From Tetragenococcus osmophilus (GTDB lineage: Bacteria; Bacillota; Bacilli; Lactobacillales; Enterococcaceae), in NCBI RefSeq assembly GCF_003795125.1, contig NZ_CP027783.1:496001-560000 (forward strand): a DNA stretch of 64,000 nucleotides, given 5' to 3'. Below, piece by piece: positions 51,270 to 62,993 of this stretch; positions within the stretch are counted from its first letter, which is position 1, and every line of letters begins with the position of its first letter. A model generated the notes under the pieces. The model saw nothing but the letters and a program-made list of their open reading frames with translations, was not told the DNA's origin and ran no database searches. The translations under genes were made by a program, and so were the position numbers.

Positions 51270-52106
51270 ATGTGCAGAATATTAGGTCTATCACGTCAGT
51301 CCTATTATTATCAATCAAAACCAAAGAAAGACGAATCAGAACTTGAAGAAGTAGTCGCTGAAGAATTTATCCGCAGCCGAAAGGCCTACGGCTCAAGAAA
51401 AATAAAAAAAGCCTTATCAAAACGAGGCATTCAGATCAGCCGACGAAAAATTAGTAGAATCATGAAAAATAGAGGATTAAAATCGAGCTATACTGTTGCT
51501 TATTTTAAAGTACATCATTCTACTTGCAATGAAGCCAAAACGACAAACGTATTGAATCGTAAATTCTTAAGAGACAACCCATTAGAAGCGATCGTAACAG
51601 ACTTGACTTATGTACGAGTCGGGAAAAAATGGAATTATGTCTGTTTCATTTTGGATCTGTTCAATCGAGAAATTCTCGGCTATTCTTGTGGAGAACATAA
51701 AGATGCCGTTCTAGTAAAAAAAGCATTTAGCCGTATCAAACAACCTCTAACAGAGGTTGAGATTTTTCATACTGATCGTGGAAAAGAGTTTGATAACCAA
51801 GCTATTGATGAATTATTAACAACTTTTGACATCAATCGATCATTGAGTCATAAAGGCTGTCCTTTTGATAATGCCGTAGCTGAATCAACTTATAAGTCGT
51901 TGAAAGTAGAATTTGTCTATCAATACACATTTGAAACCTTACAACAATTGGATTTGGAGTTATTTGACTATGTCAATTGGTGGAACCACCTTCGGTTGCA
52001 CGGTACACTTGGCTACGAGACACCGGTTGGTTACCGTAACCAGAGATTGGCGCAGCGAATCCTTGATAATGAGCTCGGATGTGCTAACGCTAGCGAGGCA
52101 GTCTAA
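51270..52106 (+). CDS. IS3-family transposase orfB
   Basis: 278 residues or more, the integrase-like catalytic part with IVTDLTYVRVGKKWNYVC, FHTDRGKEFDN and AVAESTYKSLK giving D-D-E. The frame upstream of 51270 reads VIDANKHLYPISAMCRILGL, so the natural product is probably the OrfAB fusion, not a separate start. Confidence 0.9.
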   Translation: MCRILGLSRQSYYYQSKPKKDESELEEVVAEEFIRSRKAYGSRKIKKALSKRGIQISRRKISRIMKNRGLKSSYTVAYFKVHHSTCNEAKTTNVLNRKFLRDNPLEAIVTDLTYVRVGKKWNYVCFILDLFNREILGYSCGEHKDAVLVKKAFSRIKQPLTEVEIFHTDRGKEFDNQAIDELLTTFDINRSLSHKGCPFDNAVAESTYKSLKVEFVYQYTFETLQQLDLELFDYVNWWNHLRLHGTLGYETPVGYRNQRLAQRILDNELGCANASEAV

Positions 52107-52318
52107 CTTTAACTGTTAGCTCCTGCCGAAGATCGTCACATCCGAGGAGGCTCATTGTCAAGGACAATCGGAATAGCATACGGAAAGAAGTTCTGCACCT
52201 TATAAAATTTGTCAAAAAAACTGTTGCCATTCCACTTTTTGCAATTATTCTCGTGAGGTCTTCTTTTAACTACATAAAATTGTAACCACTGGTTTTAAGA
52301 GTAGTGTATCATCCCAAA

Positions 52319-53083
52319 TCATATAATTAATTGACTGCGATTGTTATAAAACTCACGGTAAGCCATATAACTAGCAATAAACGAAGAAATCGCAGTAACT
52401 GAAATCAACATAAACATCACAACAATTTGGTAACGAATCGCTTGAACAGGATCAATTCCCGCAAAAATAAACCCTGACATCATACCTGGTAGGCTGACAA
52501 GTCCAACCGTTTTTGTTCGGTCAATAGAAGGAGCCATACCCGTTTTGACGCTTTCTCTTACAATACTCATGGACGCTTGTTTTTTATTGGCTCCCAATGC
52601 CAATTTTTCCAATACCTGTTGGCGTTGGTCCGTAAATTTTGAATTCAAAGACCGATAGGTCACTCCAATCGCAGTCATGGCGTTGCTGGCAATCATGCCT
52701 GTAATTGGAACGATTTGGGAAGGGGTCCAGTCAATGACTCCTGAAAAAACAAGAATGAGTAAGGACAAGGCTGTTCCTACTCCAATAGCCGTCGTTGAAA
52801 TTTTAAAAGAGCGGTTGATCCCCTCACTGCGTGTATGGGCGTTATAAGAAGCGTTGAACACAATGAACAAAACCATCGCTAAAGTGAGAAAGTTGTTATC
52901 CACTCGTAATACGTAGCTCAATACATATCCAATAAGGAATAATTGAACGACAGCGCGAATTCCTGCAATAAAAATGTCGTTTCCTAATCCCAATTTCTCT
53001 TTGTAATCAATCAACAAGGCAACTATCAAGAGGACAGAGGATAAAAGCAAAGAAAGATTACTGATTTCCAAATTGTTTGTCAT
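52319..53083 (-). CDS. fetB: Iron-export ABC transporter permease
   Basis: 254 residues, seven membrane segments, UPF0014/FetB family. GNDIFIAGIRAVVQLFLIGY and LVSLPGMMSGFIFAGIDPVQ are the conserved motifs. With FetA it exports iron and aids peroxide resistance in E. coli; the role here is inferred. The start overlaps the fetA stop by four bases. Confidence 0.9.
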   Translation of the reverse strand: MTNNLEISNLSLLLSSVLLIVALLIDYKEKLGLGNDIFIAGIRAVVQLFLIGYVLSYVLRVDNNFLTLAMVLFIVFNASYNAHTRSEGINRSFKISTTAIGVGTALSLLILVFSGVIDWTPSQIVPITGMIASNAMTAIGVTYRSLNSKFTDQRQQVLEKLALGANKKQASMSIVRESVKTGMAPSIDRTKTVGLVSLPGMMSGFIFAGIDPVQAIRYQIVVMFMLISVTAISSFIASYMAYREFYNNRSQLII

Positions 53084-53733
53084 TTCGATTCCTCCATTTT
53101 TCCACCTTTGATAGTAATCAGACGAGAAGCTTGGTCGATTTCTTCCTGGTTGTGAGTGACGGCCAACACCGTAGTTTGTTGGTCTTTCATCATGTCTCGG
53201 ACTAAATCAAGGACAATCGCTCTGTTTTCTTGGTCCAATGAACTGGTAACTTCATCCAGGAGCAACACTTTCGGTTGATACATCAAATTTCGGACTAATG
53301 CAACCCGTTGTTTTTCCCCTCCTGATAGTTCCTTGACCTCTTTCGATAAGTAAGTTTCAGGTATTTGAACTCGTTCTAACAATTTTTTTGCACGTTCCCG
53401 ATCAAATCCTTCTTCTCTTATGCGGGCAGGAAAAGACAAGTTCTCTTGAACTGTCTCATCGAATAGAGAAGCGTTTTGAAAGAAATAAGAGACTTCTTTT
53501 CTATACTCCACAGGATCGATTTTTTGCAGATCCGTACCTCGATAATAAATTTTTCCGGAAGTTGGGGAAAGCAGCGTACCAATTAATTTCAAAAGGGTAC
53601 TTTTTCCACTTCCAGAAGGACCAGAAAAAACAATCACTTCCCTTTTGTTTACTGTAAAAGAGATATCTTGAAGGATTTGGTTTCCGTTTGCCTGAAAACC
53701 AACCTTCTCTAATTGAAACAATGAATCACTCAT
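53080..53733 (-). CDS. fetA: Iron-export ABC transporter ATP-binding protein
   Basis: 217 residues with Walker A SGPSGSGKSTLLK, signature ELSGGEKQRVALV, Walker B LLLDEVTSSLD and the H-loop AVTHNQ. I chose the ATG at 53733 (MSDSLFQLEK) after AAAGGAG. It is paired with fetB by overlap. Close to Dps and the Crp-family gene, it fits an iron-control theme, though it has no matching box. Confidence 0.9.
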   Translation of the reverse strand: MSDSLFQLEKVGFQANGNQILQDISFTVNKREVIVFSGPSGSGKSTLLKLIGTLLSPTSGKIYYRGTDLQKIDPVEYRKEVSYFFQNASLFDETVQENLSFPARIREEGFDRERAKKLLERVQIPETYLSKEVKELSGGEKQRVALVRNLMYQPKVLLLDEVTSSLDQENRAIVLDLVRDMMKDQQTTVLAVTHNQEEIDQASRLITIKGGKMEESK

Positions 53734-53753
53734 ACCACTTCTCTCCTTTATAA

Positions 53754-53800
53754 AAAAGCCCTGCACCAAGTGGACCATCCATACGGGTGCAGGGCTTTTG
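53754..53800 (-). terminator. Terminator between the cupin gene and fetAB
   Basis: AAAGCCCTGCACC and GGTGCAGGGCTTTT form a strong stem, with T's on the minus strand. Any read-through would reach fetA. Confidence 0.85.
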
Positions 53801-53817
53801 TTTCATCCTAGTGTACC

Positions 53818-54240
53818 TCAGTGTTCGTTTGGATCGTTTTTGGCGTCTTCATGAGTAGGGTGAACCGTTCCTTCAAGGTGATCTGGACCAGCATAAATGG
53901 TATACAGTCTGAGCGGCTTATCACCGGTGTTTTCGATGTTGTGCCACATATCCGCCGGAACAAATACGGCGTCATCATCCATCACTTTTTGTTGAACATG
54001 TAAGTTATCTTTAGAAGGCCCCATTTTACACACGCCTTCTCCTTCTTCAATACGGATAAATTGGTCAATGCCTTCGTGCACTTCCAAACCGATGTCATCG
54101 CCCGGTTGAATGGACATTACGGTGACTTGCAGTTTACTGCCTGTCCAAATGGTCGTCCGGTAATTATCATTTCCTGTGGTGGCGTCTTCAATATTAATGA
54201 TATACGGCTTCTTCCCATGATCCTTGTAGTCTATTTCCAT
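53818..54240 (-). CDS. Cupin-domain protein
   Basis: 140 residues, a single cupin barrel. The metal-binding motif is seen as GLEVHEGIDQFIRIEEGEG and the second as VPADMWHNIENTGDKPL. Such small cupins act as mannose-6-phosphate isomerase-like or metal-dependent enzymes; the substrate is unknown. The start follows AGGAGG. His-rich tail (HPTHEDAKNDPNEH). Confidence 0.85.
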   Translation of the reverse strand: MEIDYKDHGKKPYIINIEDATTGNDNYRTTIWTGSKLQVTVMSIQPGDDIGLEVHEGIDQFIRIEEGEGVCKMGPSKDNLHVQQKVMDDDAVFVPADMWHNIENTGDKPLRLYTIYAGPDHLEGTVHPTHEDAKNDPNEH

Positions 54241-54308
54241 CTTCCACTCCTCCTAGTCTTTGTACTGAAACAATGATACCTACTTCTTATTTATAATAAT
54301 TCTAATTA

Positions 54309-54518
54309 ATGGTACCACATCTAAAAATTCTATGCAAAAAAATTGGCTTTTTGGAGAGCGATTCTAAACAAAGACCATATAACGCGCAATTACAATTGGT
54401 ACCCCTTAATCCTCAGCACATAAAGGAAAAAATATGGAATCAAAAAATAACCGATATGTACTCTGGTTATGACTTGAATCAGGGAGAATTTCAGAGACGA
54501 CACATCATACTTTTTTAG
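54309..54518 (+). pseudogene. Possible ORF relic
   Basis: The frame ending at 54518 contains LQLVPLNPQHIKEKIWNQKI and YSGYDLNQGEFQRRHIIL, which look like real protein, but there is no ribosome site and the start is missing. Family not recognised. Confidence 0.3.
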
Positions 54519-54657
54519 TTTACACTTGTAAACTAACTAGCGTACATTAAGTTTATGCTCACTATCAAGCGTTGTCAATCCTTTAGATGGTGTTAGGTTA
54601 AATTCATGGACACATATTTGTAGAGTATTATAATATTCTATGAAAGGATGTCTAATG

Positions 54658-54912
54658 ATGGCTAAAAAATATAATCAAGAAACAAGAGAATTGATCCTTC
54701 AACTAAATAAACGAGGACAAAGTGTCCCTTCTTTGGCACGTGAATATGGTATTTCTGAAGCAACGATATTTAACTGGAAAAAAGAATATACTCCGGATGA
54801 AGAAACAGGAAAAAGTCAGGCAGATATCCATCAAATGGAGAAAAAAATGCATCGTCTGGAGCAGGAAAATGATATTCTAAAAAAAGCTATCACCATATTC
54901 ACGAAAGAATAG
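54658..54912 (+). CDS. IS3-family transposase orfA
   Basis: 84 residues: helix-turn-helix (VPSLAREYGISEATIFNWKK) and zipper (MHRLEQENDILKKAITIF). ATG at 54658 after AAAGGATG. The family normally makes an OrfAB fusion by frameshift near the end of this frame. Confidence 0.9.
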   Translation: MAKKYNQETRELILQLNKRGQSVPSLAREYGISEATIFNWKKEYTPDEETGKSQADIHQMEKKMHRLEQENDILKKAITIFTKE

Positions 54913-54935
54913 CCGATGACTCTCCCATTTATGAG

Positions 54936-55796
54936 ATGATCGATGAAGAGAGCCAAGAATATCCCATACGGATGTTAACCCAAGTCCTCGAGATATCAAA
55001 GACAACCTATTATGCTTCCAAGGACCGTTGTCCGAGTCAAAGAAGCCAAGAAAACGAACAATTAAAAGAAGAAATTCTACAGATTTACGAGAAAAGCAAG
55101 CGCCGTTATGGCGCCCCTAAAATCACCTACAAATTAAAACAGTTGGGTTGGAGCGTTGGTCTCAAGCGCGTCCAAAGGTTGATGCGAGAACTTGGAGTTC
55201 ATTCCGTTATTCGAAAAAAGTACCGTCCAGCGACAAATCATGAAAAAGTAACTGCTCGTGAAAATCTCTTAAAACAAGATTTCTCTACAACTTCAATCAA
55301 CCAAAAATGGGGCGCAGATATCACCTATATCCATACCCAAAAAGAGGGTTGGACTTACTTGGCTTCTGTCATGGATTTGTATTCTCGTAAAATTATCGGC
55401 TATTCTTATGGCAAACAAATGACGACTTCGATTGCCGTGGAGGCTTTTCACCAAGCCGTGCAAAACCAACAATTAAAAGAGGGGGCTGGATTGGTCCTTC
55501 AAACGGATTTAGGTACGCAATATACAAGTGATGCATTTGAACAACTTCTCCTCCAATATCATGTCAGTCATTCTTACAGTCGCAAAGGAACCCCTTATGA
55601 TAATTCAGGGATCGAATCTTTTCATGCGACTTTGAAAAAGGAAGAAGTTTATTTGAAACATTACAAAACTTTTGATGAAACGCGTCTTGCTTTATTCCAA
55701 TACATCAATGGTTGGTATAACCGCGAACGCATTCATGGGAAACTCAATTACTTAACGCCCCAACAAGCGGAAGATCAAGTCAAAATGTCGGCGTAG
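54936..55796 (+). CDS. IS3-family transposase orfB
   Basis: 286 residues with the rve integrase core: WGADITYIHTQKEGWTYLAS, LQTDLGTQYTSDAFEQLL and SGIESFHATLKKEEVY. Intact. Confidence 0.92.
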   Translation: MIDEESQEYPIRMLTQVLEISKTTYYASKDRCPSQRSQENEQLKEEILQIYEKSKRRYGAPKITYKLKQLGWSVGLKRVQRLMRELGVHSVIRKKYRPATNHEKVTARENLLKQDFSTTSINQKWGADITYIHTQKEGWTYLASVMDLYSRKIIGYSYGKQMTTSIAVEAFHQAVQNQQLKEGAGLVLQTDLGTQYTSDAFEQLLLQYHVSHSYSRKGTPYDNSGIESFHATLKKEEVYLKHYKTFDETRLALFQYINGWYNRERIHGKLNYLTPQQAEDQVKMSA

Positions 55797-55848
55797 GTTT
55801 GAGATTCTCCTACACATTTTTTGAGGAACTTATCCACGAGGCCTTCTC

Positions 55849-55910
55849 GTCATCGTCTCCGCCTAATGTCAAATACGGTTCTCCATTTGATATTAGGCGG
55901 AAACGATGAC
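55849..55910. repeat. Large hairpin at the right end of IS3 element 2
   Basis: Arms of about 26 bases (GTCATCGT-TCCGCCTAAT and complement) enclose about ten bases. It lies inside the IS after orfB and may shield the transposase from read-through or act in transposition. Confidence 0.8.
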
Positions 55911-56733
55911 ATTCTCGAGAGTGGATTCGTTTCGAAAAAAGACTCTCGAAAAATGTGTCCAAGATATTGACGTAAATCCAAATGTTTATTTCATTTTTGG
56001 TATCTTCAGTTACTTTTTTGTTGCTTTTATAATTAAAATAAACATTTAAGTAGTTATCTTTTTTCTGTTATTTCTTAGTCAGATAAACACCCTAACAAAA
56101 TTTGTAAACTTAATTATCCCGGTGTAATATATAGTAACAAGTTCAATAATATGTGTTAGGAGTGTAATTATGAACACCGATATACTTAACAATCAATCAA
56201 CAATGTTGGAGAACTTTTCAGTCAGAGGATTGTGGTATCTTAGTGGAATGAATAAAGAAGACGGATTAATTGGTACCTTGGAGTATACGCCCAAAGAGAT
56301 TAAGTTAAACTTAGTCGGAAATTTTAAAAAAATAAAAATTAATAAAACTGAAGAAATTGCAGAAGTTGAGGAAGATCAAGGAACTGAAGAACCAGTGGAC
56401 GTTACTCAAAACCTAAAAATATGGGGCTTCTCAGAAAATGGGAAGAAAATATTACTTGATAATTGTTTTATCTTAAAAGAAAAGAGTTACTTGACTGGGG
56501 GAATAGAATCAACAACTTATAAAGTTCAAACTATATTTGTTTCTAATTCAGAAATATTGGATTCAGATTTCAACAGTATACAAAAAGTAAGCTTTTCATT
56601 TAAAGATTTTGAAAGCTGGCATAGTTCTTCTCCTATCACTTTCCAAAAAGAAGATGGCAAGGGGAACAAAAAAACTGGATTTCTTTATTCATATTCAGAT
56701 CTACAACAAAAGTGCCAGACTATATTTCTAGAT

Positions 56734-58321
56734 TAGTGTCTACTGATTAATTAATAACTATTGATATAATACTCATTTTAGTTATTTTATAGTATAATAA
56801 GTGCATGGGTAATGGATGATTTACTTAAATTTCTTTGCACTTGGAGAGGTAACCTTATGTATAAAATAACCGAAATGAGCCAAATTTCCTTCTATGATTT
56901 TAATCAAGCCTATGGGTTTGCGTTAGATTCCAAGAATGAATGGATCCAACGTGCAGAGTTGATCCCTTGGCACACTTTAGAACGATCCTATGCCCGAATG
57001 TTCCCGGCTAAGGTCGGCAACGTCGCTAAACCGCTGCGGATGGTATTGGGTGCTTTGATCATTCAAGCCAAAAAGCAACTTTCCGATGCCAAACTTGTGC
57101 AAGAGTTGACTGAAAATCCCTACTTGCAGTTTTTCATCGGCTTACCTGCTTTTCAGTCCAAGAAACCTTTTGATTCTTCGAGTCTGGTAGGCTTTCGCAA
57201 GCGGTTGAATGTGGCATTTATGCAAGAGGCCAATGCGTTGATTTTGTCCGCTTTGGAAGAAGTCAACGATGGGGCGCCTCTTCCTGTGGAAACCAAAGAA
57301 AATGTCGGGACCGAGATCTTGGATGCGACCTGTGCTCCTTCCAATGTACGTTTTCCGCGAGATACCTCATTACTGAATGAAGCACGCACGCAATTAGAAG
57401 GCATGATCGACTGGTTTCACAAGCAATACGGCTTTGAAAAAAAGCCACGGACCTATCGTCGAGTGGCCCACAAAGAATATCTGGCTTTTGCCAAAACCAA
57501 ACGTCCCGGAGCGAAAAAAATCCGAGCCACCGTACGAAAGCAACTGGGCTATGTGGCGCGCGATCTGCGCTATCTAGCGGATTACATGCAAGACGGCTAT
57601 GCCTTGGCGCCTAAATTTACCAACAAATATCTGATCATTACCCAATTGGTTGCCCAACAACAATATATGTTCGATCATCATACGCATCAGGTCGATCATC
57701 GGATCATCAGTTTGAGCCAGCCTTTCTTGCGTCCCATTATCCGTGGGAAGGCCAAAGCCAAGACAGAATTTGGGACGAAATTTGATGTAAGCCTCGATAC
57801 AAACGGCTTTGCCCGGATCGAAAAGCTTTCTTTTGACGCCTACAATGAAAGTACTGTGCTGGAAGAAGCGGTGGAAAATTACAAAGAACGAACGGGTTTC
57901 TATCCCGAACGGATCCTCGTCGATCAGATCTATCGGACCAAGAAAAATCGGGCTTATTGTAAAGAACATGGGATTCGAATGTCAGGACCCAAACTAGGAC
58001 GACCGGCCAAGGAGCCCCAAGATAAGCAAATAAGCCAACAAGACAACGCCGACCGGATCGAGGTCGAACGTTTTTTCAGTCTGGCCAAACGGTGCAACGG
58101 CATGGGCCTCATCATGACGAAACTGCCAGAGACTGTCATGAGCAGTATCGCTTTATCGGTATTGGTGACGAATCTATTCGCTCTTCCTACTGGCACGTTT
58201 TTTGTCCTTTATGTAGTTTAAGAATGAGCGCTATTTTTGGCTAAAATAAATCAACATTTGGTGAAAAATCCGGCAGAAATTTTGCTTGGATGAAAATTTA
58301 CGTGTTAATCAGCAGACACTA
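56734..58321 (+). mobile_element. IS5/IS1182-type element in the ApeA-like gene
   Basis: Ends are TAGTGTCTACTGATTAA on the left and TTAATCAGCAGACACTA on the right, an imperfect inverted repeat. CTAGATTA occurs at both junctions; part is target duplication, part is IS end, so the exact edges vary by a few bases. Confidence 0.85.
56857..58221 (+). CDS. IS5/IS1182-family transposase
   Basis: 454 residues with an N-terminal InsH-like domain (KPLRMVLGALIIQAKKQLSD) and a DDE core (EILDATCAPSNVRFP, ILVDQIYRTKKNRAYC, DRIEVERFFSLAKR). I chose the ATG at 56857 after GGAGAGG. Base use is higher in GC than the host gene on both sides, suggesting recent arrival. Intact. Confidence 0.9.
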   Translation: MYKITEMSQISFYDFNQAYGFALDSKNEWIQRAELIPWHTLERSYARMFPAKVGNVAKPLRMVLGALIIQAKKQLSDAKLVQELTENPYLQFFIGLPAFQSKKPFDSSSLVGFRKRLNVAFMQEANALILSALEEVNDGAPLPVETKENVGTEILDATCAPSNVRFPRDTSLLNEARTQLEGMIDWFHKQYGFEKKPRTYRRVAHKEYLAFAKTKRPGAKKIRATVRKQLGYVARDLRYLADYMQDGYALAPKFTNKYLIITQLVAQQQYMFDHHTHQVDHRIISLSQPFLRPIIRGKAKAKTEFGTKFDVSLDTNGFARIEKLSFDAYNESTVLEEAVENYKERTGFYPERILVDQIYRTKKNRAYCKEHGIRMSGPKLGRPAKEPQDKQISQQDNADRIEVERFFSLAKRCNGMGLIMTKLPETVMSSIALSVLVTNLFALPTGTFFVLYVV

Positions 58322-59316
58322 GATTATTCCAAACTAAAACTTTCCGAACAAATTAAAATCACCTCGAGTTTTAGTAAAAATTTTTCAAATAATGCTCTAA
58401 TTCAAAACAAATCTCTTATGTTTAAATATTATGATTCGTCTTCTATAAATTTTCGTTTAGTTAATAAAACAGTAGATTATTTTCACAAGATATATTCTTT
58501 TTTCATGAATTGCTCTTTAGCTTTAAAAAAATTAACTTTATTTACTGGTCCTCTTACAGCCGATGAAGAATTGCAAGAGATACAGGTGTTTTATTGTCAA
58601 CGTTTTGCTTTTAGTAATAGAAGGTACTTGTTAAATCATGAAGATATTAAAGACTCTTTACCGACAATTTTAAAATCCTTTGATAATAATTTTGCGAAAT
58701 TTGAAAAAATAATCAAGGGGCATCTTGCTAAATCTTTTAAGGATTTTTTTGAAAGTACTGATTTTCTTCAAGCTGCTCGAAACTTAGAAATGTTTCATAG
58801 GAACTTTTTTGAAAGCGAACCTGAATTACCTGAAAATTATGAGTCGAAAAAAGAGGAATTATTAAATACTTTATATGAGTCAAATTCTGAAGAATTAATC
58901 GAATATTTTGAAGATAAAATTAACCATAAAGATAATGAAGTTCCGTTAAATAAAAAGTTGAAGGAACTAATAGGAGAAATACCCGTAGAATTAAAACAGG
59001 AACTTTTTAATCCTTCAGGTGGTGGAGTTTCTAACCCGATAAATAAATTCAGTAAAAAAATAACGGATACTAGAAATTATTACACACATGGTACTGATAT
59101 AAGTAATTACAAGGCGGTTATTGGTAACTGGGAAGAATTATACCTTACTTATATTAAAATGAGATGCTTAACTGATATCCTAATTCTTAAAAAATTAAAA
59201 GTTGACAAAAAAATAATAATAAATTCTATAGAAAACAAAAGAGGACCTTACCAACGTTTATTTGAGCATAATAATTATTTAAGTATTGAATAATTATATC
59301 CTCTAGACACACAAAA

Positions 59317-59372
59317 CCGCCCTCCTTATCGCTACGGTTCATCTCAATCTTACGATAAAGAGGGCGGCTCTT
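59317..59372 (+). terminator. Terminator after the ApeA-like gene
   Basis: CCGCCCTCCTTATCG and CGATAAAGAGGGCGG form a long stem; a CTCTTACCCTTT tract follows. Confidence 0.7.
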
Positions 59373-59407
59373 ACCCTTTAAAATAAATTTTCTAAATAAT
59401 TATCTTC

Positions 59408-59600
59408 CTACTCCACCATCGAAAGATATCTATCAACTACATTATCAACCGTAAAACCAAAATACTTAATAACATCGTCCCCAGATCCGCTTTCGCCAAA
59501 TCTGTCGATACCAAATATATCGCCATCTATTCCAACATAACAATCCCAGCCAAATATTGCTTCCATTTCAATGATTAATCGGTTCTATACATCTCTTGAC
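59408..59600 (-). pseudogene. Transketolase C-terminal relic
   Basis: The minus strand reads EAIFGWDCYVGIDGDIFGID, RFGESGSGDDVIKYFGFTVD and ends NVVDRYLSMVE at 59408, the last 55 or so residues of a transketolase. The rest is absent. Confidence 0.7.
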
Positions 59601-59645
59601 AAAACTCTTTTTTATATTACCTCCCTTATTCTTCTAAAGATCAAA

Positions 59646-60165
59646 GCATGATATCTCCAATATAGACATTGATTGCTTGTCTAGTAATATATTCAGCTTG
59701 ATCACTTAATAAAAAAGAAACTGTATTTGTTATATCTTTAACCTTGCCGACTCGTCCCTTTGGAATTTTTTAAGCAAAATAATCTATTACTTCTTCGGAA
59801 CCAATATTTTTTTAGCTACGTAGTCAACTTTTTGCTTTTCCCGCATTGAAGTATAAACAACTCCAGAACAAACTGAATTAACACGTACTCCTTTTCCTGC
59901 GAATTCTTTAGAGAATGTTTGTAGTTAAACCAATAATCCCAAATTTCCTAGCACAATAAGTTTGATAATCCTTCATGCCTACCTTCCCAGGTTGGGAGGA
60001 CATATTTATTATATTTCCAGTACCTTTTTCTAACATTTGGGGAATAATGACTTTACAGCATAAAAATTGTTCTTTTAAGTTAATTTCCATTGTTTTATCC
60101 CATATTTCTTCAGTATGTTTAAAAAAAGAAGTAATGATGGACAAATCCAGCATTATTTACTAAAT
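59646..60165 (-). pseudogene. Short-chain dehydrogenase relic
   Basis: The middle of an SDR enzyme is readable: EEIWDKTMEINLKEQFLCCK, GTGNIINMSSQPGKVGMKDY, and the active-site-like YCARKFG. The NAD-binding start is missing and the C-terminal part is spread over several frames with stops. Dead. Confidence 0.7.
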
Positions 60166-60194
60166 GTAATTACAAAACAATTACCTATAAGATT

Positions 60195-60229
60195 AAAAAT
60201 GCTGACTTCTTTACACAGTCAGCATTTTT
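60195..60229 (-). terminator. Terminator of the beta-glucoside operon
   Basis: AAAAATGCTGACT and AGTCAGCATTTTT, a perfect 13-bp stem, 60 bases after the GH1 gene. Confidence 0.8.
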
Positions 60230-60287
60230 GTAAATAAATTCTTATTTTTTAGCTAATTCCCTTACAGTAGATGTTGAACACTTTTTC

Positions 60288-61742
<1,455 letters not shown>

Positions 61743-61773
61743 CTATTATTAATCATTTCTTTTACCTACTAAT

Positions 61774-62094
61774 TTAAACATCCATCAAATCATAAGCTTG
61801 TTGCAACACTTTAGCTCCATCCACCATACCATAAGCTTGCATATCAATGACTGCTAATGGGATATCCCGACCTTCAAGTTTTTGTTCGAAATCGCCTTTT
61901 ACATACTTAACTTGCGGTCCTAAAAGAACACAATCGATATCTTCTTCAGCTAAGTTCTTATCAGCTTCTGAAATGGCACAAGCAAAAATTTGTGTGTTAT
62001 CACCTTTTTTTTCTGCCGCTTTTTGCATATTTGCCACTAATAAACTTGTACTCATACCTGCTGCACAACACAACATAATTGTTGTTTCCTTCAT
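61774..62094 (-). CDS. PTS lactose/cellobiose-type EIIB
   Basis: 106 residues. The phosphorylated Cys lies in IMLCCAAGMSTSLLV. It passes phosphate from EIIA to sugar via EIIC; neither is in the window, so the genes lie elsewhere or were lost. The start follows TTGGAGG. Confidence 0.9.
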   Translation of the reverse strand: MKETTIMLCCAAGMSTSLLVANMQKAAEKKGDNTQIFACAISEADKNLAEEDIDCVLLGPQVKYVKGDFEQKLEGRDIPLAVIDMQAYGMVDGAKVLQQAYDLMDV

Positions 62095-62132
62095 GTAAAT
62101 TCCTCCAAATAAATAAACTTATTATTCTCTTT

Positions 62133-62992
62133 TTATTCCAAATAAAAATTTTCAGTTAACACATCACGACTATTAGGTCCAACAAAAACAGTAAAGTCTC
62201 CTTTTTCTGAACCATAGCTCATATCTTTTCGATAAAATCTTAAGTCTTTTTCCGTAAGAACAAACTCAACATCGACTTTTTCGTGTGCAGGAATTTCTAC
62301 TTTTTGATATTTTTTTAATTCTTTCATTGGACGCACGACAGAACCTACTTGGTCACAGACATACAGCTGCACAGTTTCGGTACAAGTTTTAGCTGAGTTA
62401 TTGATAGCAGTGATAACAATCTTTAATTGATTTGTTAGTTTTAATTTGTTACTGCTTAAACGGAGATTTTCATAGTGTACATCACTATAATTTAACCCAT
62501 AACCAAAAGGATATAACGGATCATTCGGTGCATCTTGGTATTTTGAAATAAATCGTCCAGAATGTGTGGAGCTATCCAATGGGCGGCCCGTTCGAAAATT
62601 ATTGTAGTACATCGGCATTTGTCCTACTGTATAAGGAAAACTCATACTCAAACGCCCTGAAGGGTTCTTTTCACCAAATATAATATTTGCCAAGGCCCGT
62701 CCACCCTCTGTACCAGGAAACCAGGCTTGTAAAATCGCATCAAATTGTTGCTGCTCTTTGGTTAATACTAGAGGGCGACCACTTATGGTTATCAAAATAT
62801 TTTTCTTGTCCAGTTTTAGCATTTCATCTACAAAATCTTGTTGAGTTTTTGGCAAGGTTATATCGCTTCTACTCCCTGCTTCTCCACTTTGCATAGTATG
62901 TTCCCCTAAAGCATAGATAATCACGTCTGCTTGCTTACCAAGTTCAACCGCTTGTTCTAAGTGTTGTTGTTTTTCTTCATCTGTAAAACTAG
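62133..62992 (-). pseudogene. GH3 beta-glucosidase, C-terminal part, cut by an IS1380 element
   Basis: The frame is open from 62992, at the IS edge, to 62133. It covers the C-terminal domain of a GH3 glucosidase (VELGKQADVIIYALGEHTMQ, PSGRLSMSFPYTVGQMP) and the fibronectin-III-like tail. The catalytic N-terminal domain with the nucleophile Asp is missing here and could lie beyond the IS, outside the window. Short restart at 62924 (ATT or similar) is not convincing. Confidence 0.8.
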
Positions 62993-62993
62993 C

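Larger units (their letters stand above)
50870..52135 (+). mobile_element. IS3-family element 1 (edges approximate)
   Basis: Two overlapping-phase frames, orfA and orfB, in the usual IS3 order. The left end lies within GGATAGGCTACAATTAAC near 50870. The right end was not identified and lies after 52106. Confidence 0.65.
54607..55961 (+). mobile_element. IS3-family element 2
   Basis: 1355 bp between TGGACACAT (54607) and its complement ATGTGTCCA (ending 55961), enclosing orfA and orfB. A large hairpin lies between orfB and the right end. Confidence 0.85.
56170..59293 (+). pseudogene. ApeA-like anti-phage gene split by an insertion sequence
   Basis: The 5' part (56170-56733) encodes NFSVRGLWYLSGMNKEDGLI, GTLEYTPKEIKLNLVGNF, the pattern of the ApeA N-terminal domain. 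The 3' part (58319-59293) ends in a HEPN-type domain with RNYYTHGTDIS, the R-x4-H RNase motif. Removing the IS joins QKCQTIFLD directly to YSKLKLSEQIKI in frame, giving about 513 residues. ApeA proteins cause abortive infection by RNA cleavage. The start follows TTAGGAGTG. As written the first part stops at 56736 and the HEPN part has no start, so defence is lost. The family assignment is by motif and layout only. Confidence 0.7.
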
